NCBI RefSeq assembly: GCF_000002865.3
Contig: NW_001865042.1
Coordinates: 658,914 to 722,913, forward strand
Direction of reading: 5' to 3'
DNA length: 64,000 nucleotides
From: Monosiga brevicollis MX1
Taxonomy: Eukaryota; Opisthokonta; Choanoflagellata; Craspedida; Salpingoecidae
Below are positions 59,650 to 64,000 of the stretch, one piece after another (positions within the stretch are counted from its first letter, which is position 1; every line of letters starts with the position of its first letter). The translations under genes and the position numbers were made by a program. The notes under the pieces were generated by a model. It was not told the origin of the DNA. It saw only the letters and a program-made list of their open reading frames with translations, and did not search any database.

Positions 59650-62600
59650 ATGACTCGAGCCCTGCTGCTGGCTCCGGCTGGCTTACTTGTGCTCTGCCTC
59701 TTCTCTGCTGTCGTGCCTTCAAGTGCGTTTGATTTACCTGGATCAATCGCGCTCGCTCTTTCGATGCCTTTGGCTGTCTTCCTATCCTTTGGTTGATTGC
59801 AAAGCGTGATGCGTCTCGCCTTTGTACGACTTTTGTATACTCACCTTTTTCTCCCGGCTCTGTCGAACCGTACCTCCAGCTGAAGCTCGTGTTTACTGTA
59901 CATACGGTCAATACGTCAACAACACCGACGAAACATGTCGCCCTTGCCCACAAGGCTTTTACAAGAGCTGGTCTAGGCACGATGACATCACTTGCATTGT
60001 CTGCCCGCCAAGTACGGCCGCCACACTCCCACCCGCACCCCTCTTTGACCCCCCGGCGGTTTTCTGCTCACAGTTTCTCCTACCGTATAGACCAGTATGC
60101 TCCCAACGAAGGGCAGCGCATCTGCTTCAATTGCCCTGCCGGCAAAATCTCCTTGGAAAATCGCACCGGTTGTGTGGACTGTCCCGCCGGCTATTATGCA
60201 AACCAAGGTATGGGATTGCCATTCCCCCAGGCGGCCTTTCCTTGTTTCCTTTGCCAAGCTCACTGACCCTATCATTGGATGCATTGTTGGATGTATCCAG
60301 GCTACACCTCCTGCTATCCATGCCCCGTCGCGCGGTATCAACCCATGTCTGGCCAAAGAACCTGTGTACGTTCACTTTGATCCTTTTGACTCATATCCTG
60401 GCCACGGCACAGCATAGCCATCTCTTGACGTAGCCGCGTCAACTGCCCCGCGCCGTAAAAAGACACGGTGACAAGAGAGAACCCGAGTCAGAGGGACGAG
60501 AAGGGTGGATACAAACATGGAGATATGGGCGCCGATACAGCCTCGGGGACGTTGAACCCAGACACAGCCACACAAAAGAAAAATGCTTACGACCGGTCTT
60601 GACATGATTCTATCGCCTGGTCCCTGGCCTTGGTTGTAGCTCTACTGCGAGCCCGGCAAGTACCAGGATGAACGTGGTCAAAGCTCGTGCAAGCTTTGCC
60701 CCAAAGGGTTCTTCAACCCGTACACAGGGCGCATCAATTGCGACTATTGCAGCGCTGGCCGCTTTAGTGATCGCGAAGGTGCCACGACCTGCCCAACCTG
60801 CAGACCAGGCGAGTACCAGGACAAGAGCCAAAGCTCCAGCTGTAAAGTGTGCCCACCCGGCACCTACTCCAACTGGATTGGCCGCACGAGTTGTACCAAC
60901 TGCAGCGCCGGGTGGTATGCTCCCAACAACCGAACGAATCAGTGCAATGCCACCATCGATGGCTGGATGACAAGCTACGAAGGTGCCACCGAGCCCGAGA
61001 CCTGCCCACCCGGGCAGATCACTCAAGGGGTGGCCAGCAGGTCCTGTCGTAACTTCACCAACGGCGAAGGCGGCATCGATGAGGGCTACCCCGTCGTCTT
61101 CCTTGACTATCCCTGCCCCGCTGGTCAAATCGTCAACGCGTCCCACCCCCAGCGCAAGTGTATGAAGTGCCCGCCCGGTACATATCAGCCGTATACGGGT
61201 CGCACCGAGTGCTACGAGTGTCCAGACGGCCGATTTTCCGATCACTATGGCATGCGTACCTGTGCCAGCTACAACCGCATCCCCAGCGGCTATTATCTGG
61301 ACCCTAATATCACGCTCAACAAGACAAGCGATTACCCCCATACACCCTGCCCTGCCAACACGTATCGTCGTTGGGACTTTAGCCTCAGCAACTGTGTAGA
61401 TTGTCCGGCCGGCTCGTCATCACCGCCCGGGTCCGGGTTGTGCATCTCAGATGTGCCTCGTGGATGCGTGCCGGGCGAGTACTGGACAGGCTCGAGCTGC
61501 AGTGCCTGCCCCCATGGATACTTCACCGATCAGGCTGACGCCGTGGTCTACAACCGTGTATGGCAGTGTGTTCCGGGCCAGCACCAAAATGTTAGCTATA
61601 CCACTTCCTCAGATCGCATCTGCACCGCATGTGAGCCGGGAAAGTATCAAGACCAATCGGGCTCCACAGCCTGCAAGTCCGTCAGTGTGTCCAGCTACGA
61701 CTACACGGATTATTACGGTGCTTACTATCCAAGCAAGGCACAGTATTGCTTGCCTGGTACCTACGCCCATGAATGGGTGGCGGAAAAGCCGGCCGATTGT
61801 CGCGCCTGTCCCGAGGGCAAGTACCAGGACCAATGGCATCAGCCCTCCTGCAAAAATACCACCATCTGTCTTCCCGGCCAGTATCAGGTCACAACTCCAT
61901 CCGTTCGACGGGATCGCCGCTGCTACGACTGCCCAGAAGACCGCCTTACCCCGTTTGAAAATGAACTTCGCTGTGACTACCCTGAGCTATGTCCATCCGG
62001 GTGGGGTGTGGTGAGTCTTGTGTTGTGACTGAGGCTTCTGCTTCCTCCGTTCTCGTGCTCATGCCATTGGGCCTTGCCTTTGCTCGTTTCGCTATCCATG
62101 CAAAACGGTTGACGGTTGACGAGCAGACACAAGAGTTTACGACATCTTCCGAGCGTGTTTGTGCACCTTGCGTTTTGGGTGTGACCTACAACGACGATCC
62201 TGACGGTGGCGTTTGCAAGGTATGGTATGGGCTGCAAGACGAGACATGACAAATGTGCATGTTGCTGAACCGCGGCGCCATCTCGTCAAGCTGATGTATC
62301 TCAGTATCTCAACATGTCTCATGATTCGTGTGCTCCTCGTCTCGTTTATGGTCTGGAGTAGCCCGTCAACGCGAGTTGCCCTCCTGGCACAGGGTATCTG
62401 GCCGAGCCCACACTGTACAACGACCGGTCCGTTTCGACTCTTTCATGCGCAGGCATCCTCGCACATCTCGTATGGTGCCACCCTAATCCTTTCCTTGCAT
62501 CTCAATTGTCGCTGTTATCCCGCTTGCGCTATCGTAGAGCGTGTTACGAGTGCCCCTCCAATGCTTTCAAACCCCACTGGGGCGATGAGAACTGCACGCA

Positions 62601-64000
62601 CGCAACCATTTGCGATGTGCGCGAGCGCGAGACAACGCCCATCACCCCCACCAGCGATCGGGTTTGGTACGTTGTGCCTACCAATGAATGTCAACCTCCC
62701 CCAACTCGGTGTCAGCACGGTGATAACCTGATCTTGGGTGGCTTCAGCACGTCTCGCTACTACTGTCAGAATACGGTGGATGACTTTGGCCTGGACTGTG
62801 AATGTCGCTCTGGCTGCCGAGACTGCTACAAATCTCCTTCCGGTGATGATTATCTTCTCGTACGTCCCCGCGCAGACAACTTCTGCTGGGACAGGAGCAC
62901 AAGCCTCAGGATGCCTGCTTGCCTAAGTGTGTCCAACCTTGATCTCATTGCGATCATCACCATCATCATCTCTAGCTGCGCACCAATGGTGCCCCTTCTT
63001 CAGAGGCCACCACCAAGCATCCCATATGCTTCAAGGCCGACAATTACACGTCCGATTTCACCGAGCAAGACATTGTGAACAGCTGCAGCATCGCGTGCCG
63101 ACAAGATGCTGAATGCAACGGCTTTCAAGTTTATCCACGCACAGCAGACGCCACCCTGCGTGGCAGTTGCTGCCTCAAAGCCTCGTACGCCAAGCCTCTA
63201 TCTACTGTTGCGTGCCGTTCTACCCCTCTGTTGCCTCAATCAGTGCTCATGACTAATGACTATTGGTGTTTGCTTGGTGATTATTGATTGGCTTTGAAAC
63301 CATGCCAGCTTTGATCCAAACGCCATCTCGGACGAAGATGGGGCTGACTTTTACGAAATGGAAGGCTGCATCAGATGTCATGACGAGCATTATCTTGACG
63401 GCCAAGTTTGCCAGCCCATGTCCCAGTTGCCGGGGCTCGGGTACAACGTACGTTGGGTGAAAACCCGGGCTTTATCGTGGTTGTGAAGCAAATATGTTGC
63501 AGCCGATCTTTTGGCCCTTTTGACAATGGTGTCGTCCAATGTGGAGTGGTTTGAACGCAAACCATGTCTTCATCGCTTCTTACGCTTGCAATCACCCCCT
63601 TGGGTTGTGCTTACTATTATATCGTGGTTTCAGGAGCTGACCTTTGCTGTCCCCATCAACTTCCCGGGCAATCAAACTTTGACACACGTGAACATCACGC
63701 GTCGGGAGGGGTATTCATACACATTTGCCATAACCGAGGTGCAATCAGCCATTTTGGCGCCCGAAGACCTCATTATTGATCCCAACACGGGAGCGATTAC
63801 GTGTACATCAGATTTGGCCACCATTGGGCAGGTCGTTTTTACCGTGCAGATTCAGGACAATCAGTCTGTCTGCTTCCTTCTTGATGAAGACGGCTCGCCC
63901 ACCAAGCTGCTGAGCGGCTGCACCCTCGACATTGAGTTTGATATGACGGTGGTGGGTTTCCTCTCGTGCCCCGATGACATCATCTTTTACATTCCTCTAG
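59650..64000 (+). CDS. secreted or membrane protein with ephrin-receptor-like cysteine repeats, partial
   Basis: Begins with a classic signal peptide (MTRALLLAPAGLLVLCLFSAVVPSS). Exon 1 (59650-59722) joins about 59881 in phase, giving EARVYCTYGQYVNNTDETCRPCPQGFYKSW. Many copies of a unit of about 40-50 residues follow, of the type CPAGYY...G...C..CPPGTY (for example CKLCPKGFFNPYTGRINC, CKVCPPGTYSNWIGRTSC, CMKCPPGTYQPYTGRTEC). This is the pattern of the ephrin-receptor-like/GCC2-GCC3 repeat. The large exon from about 60640 to 62010 holds most of them. Other modules follow: a Cys-rich region (62540-62880), then PINFPGNQTLTHVNITRREGYSY and DPNTGAITCTSDLATIGQVVFTVQIQD, which look like a cadherin-like or immunoglobulin-like beta domain. 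FLSCPDDIIF at the very end may start a HYR domain. The gene continues past the window, so any membrane helix or kinase is out of view. Confidence 0.82.

Overview
The window looks like nuclear DNA of a small, intron-rich unicellular eukaryote close to animals, most probably a choanoflagellate. Monosiga brevicollis is my best guess, but this is inference. The reasons are animal-type gene families (F-BAR/RhoGAP/SH3, Rubicon-homology, GPALPP1, PET117, CBR4), many short introns of roughly 50-250 bp with plain GT/AG ends, close gene spacing, and an extracellular protein built of ephrin-receptor-like cysteine repeats. I see no bacterial operon, CRISPR array, phage or transposon.

Layout from left to right. 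A possible fragment of a minus-strand gene touches the left edge. An F-BAR/RhoGAP/SH3 gene (srGAP-like, +, 802-6266) meets the DNA polymerase alpha catalytic subunit gene tail to tail (POLA1, -, 6596-15339). POLA1 is divergent from UDP-glucose 4-epimerase (GALE, +). Next come a one-exon small membrane protein (+), the adenine DNA glycosylase MUTYH (+), PET117 (cytochrome oxidase assembly, -) and the mitochondrial-type reductase CBR4 (+). PET117 and CBR4 are head to head over 166 bp. An ABCC/MRP-type ABC transporter (-) fills 24.2-31.8 kb and is divergent from a one-exon GPALPP1 gene (+). A gene I cannot identify (+, 34072-35943) precedes three identical tRNA-Pro(AGG) genes (-).

The right half is all on the plus strand. 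It holds a Rubicon-homology gene (37375-40257), a long gene ending in a protein kinase domain (40748-48519), a probably N-myristoylated coiled-coil protein with several EF-hands (48964-52010), a coiled-coil gene with two von Willebrand A domains and an in-frame stop before the first (52196-57933), and a secreted or membrane protein with cysteine repeats that runs off the right edge (59650-64000).

The genes share no single pathway. Local pairings of interest are PET117 with CBR4 (both mitochondrial, shared promoter region) and the tandem tRNA-Pro cluster with TATA-like elements. Dinucleotide repeats recur 50-200 bp upstream of several start codons. Exon borders given were chosen by splice consensus plus reading-phase agreement; for GALE, MUTYH, PET117, CBR4 and the Rubicon-like gene the exon lengths sum exactly to a whole number of codons.
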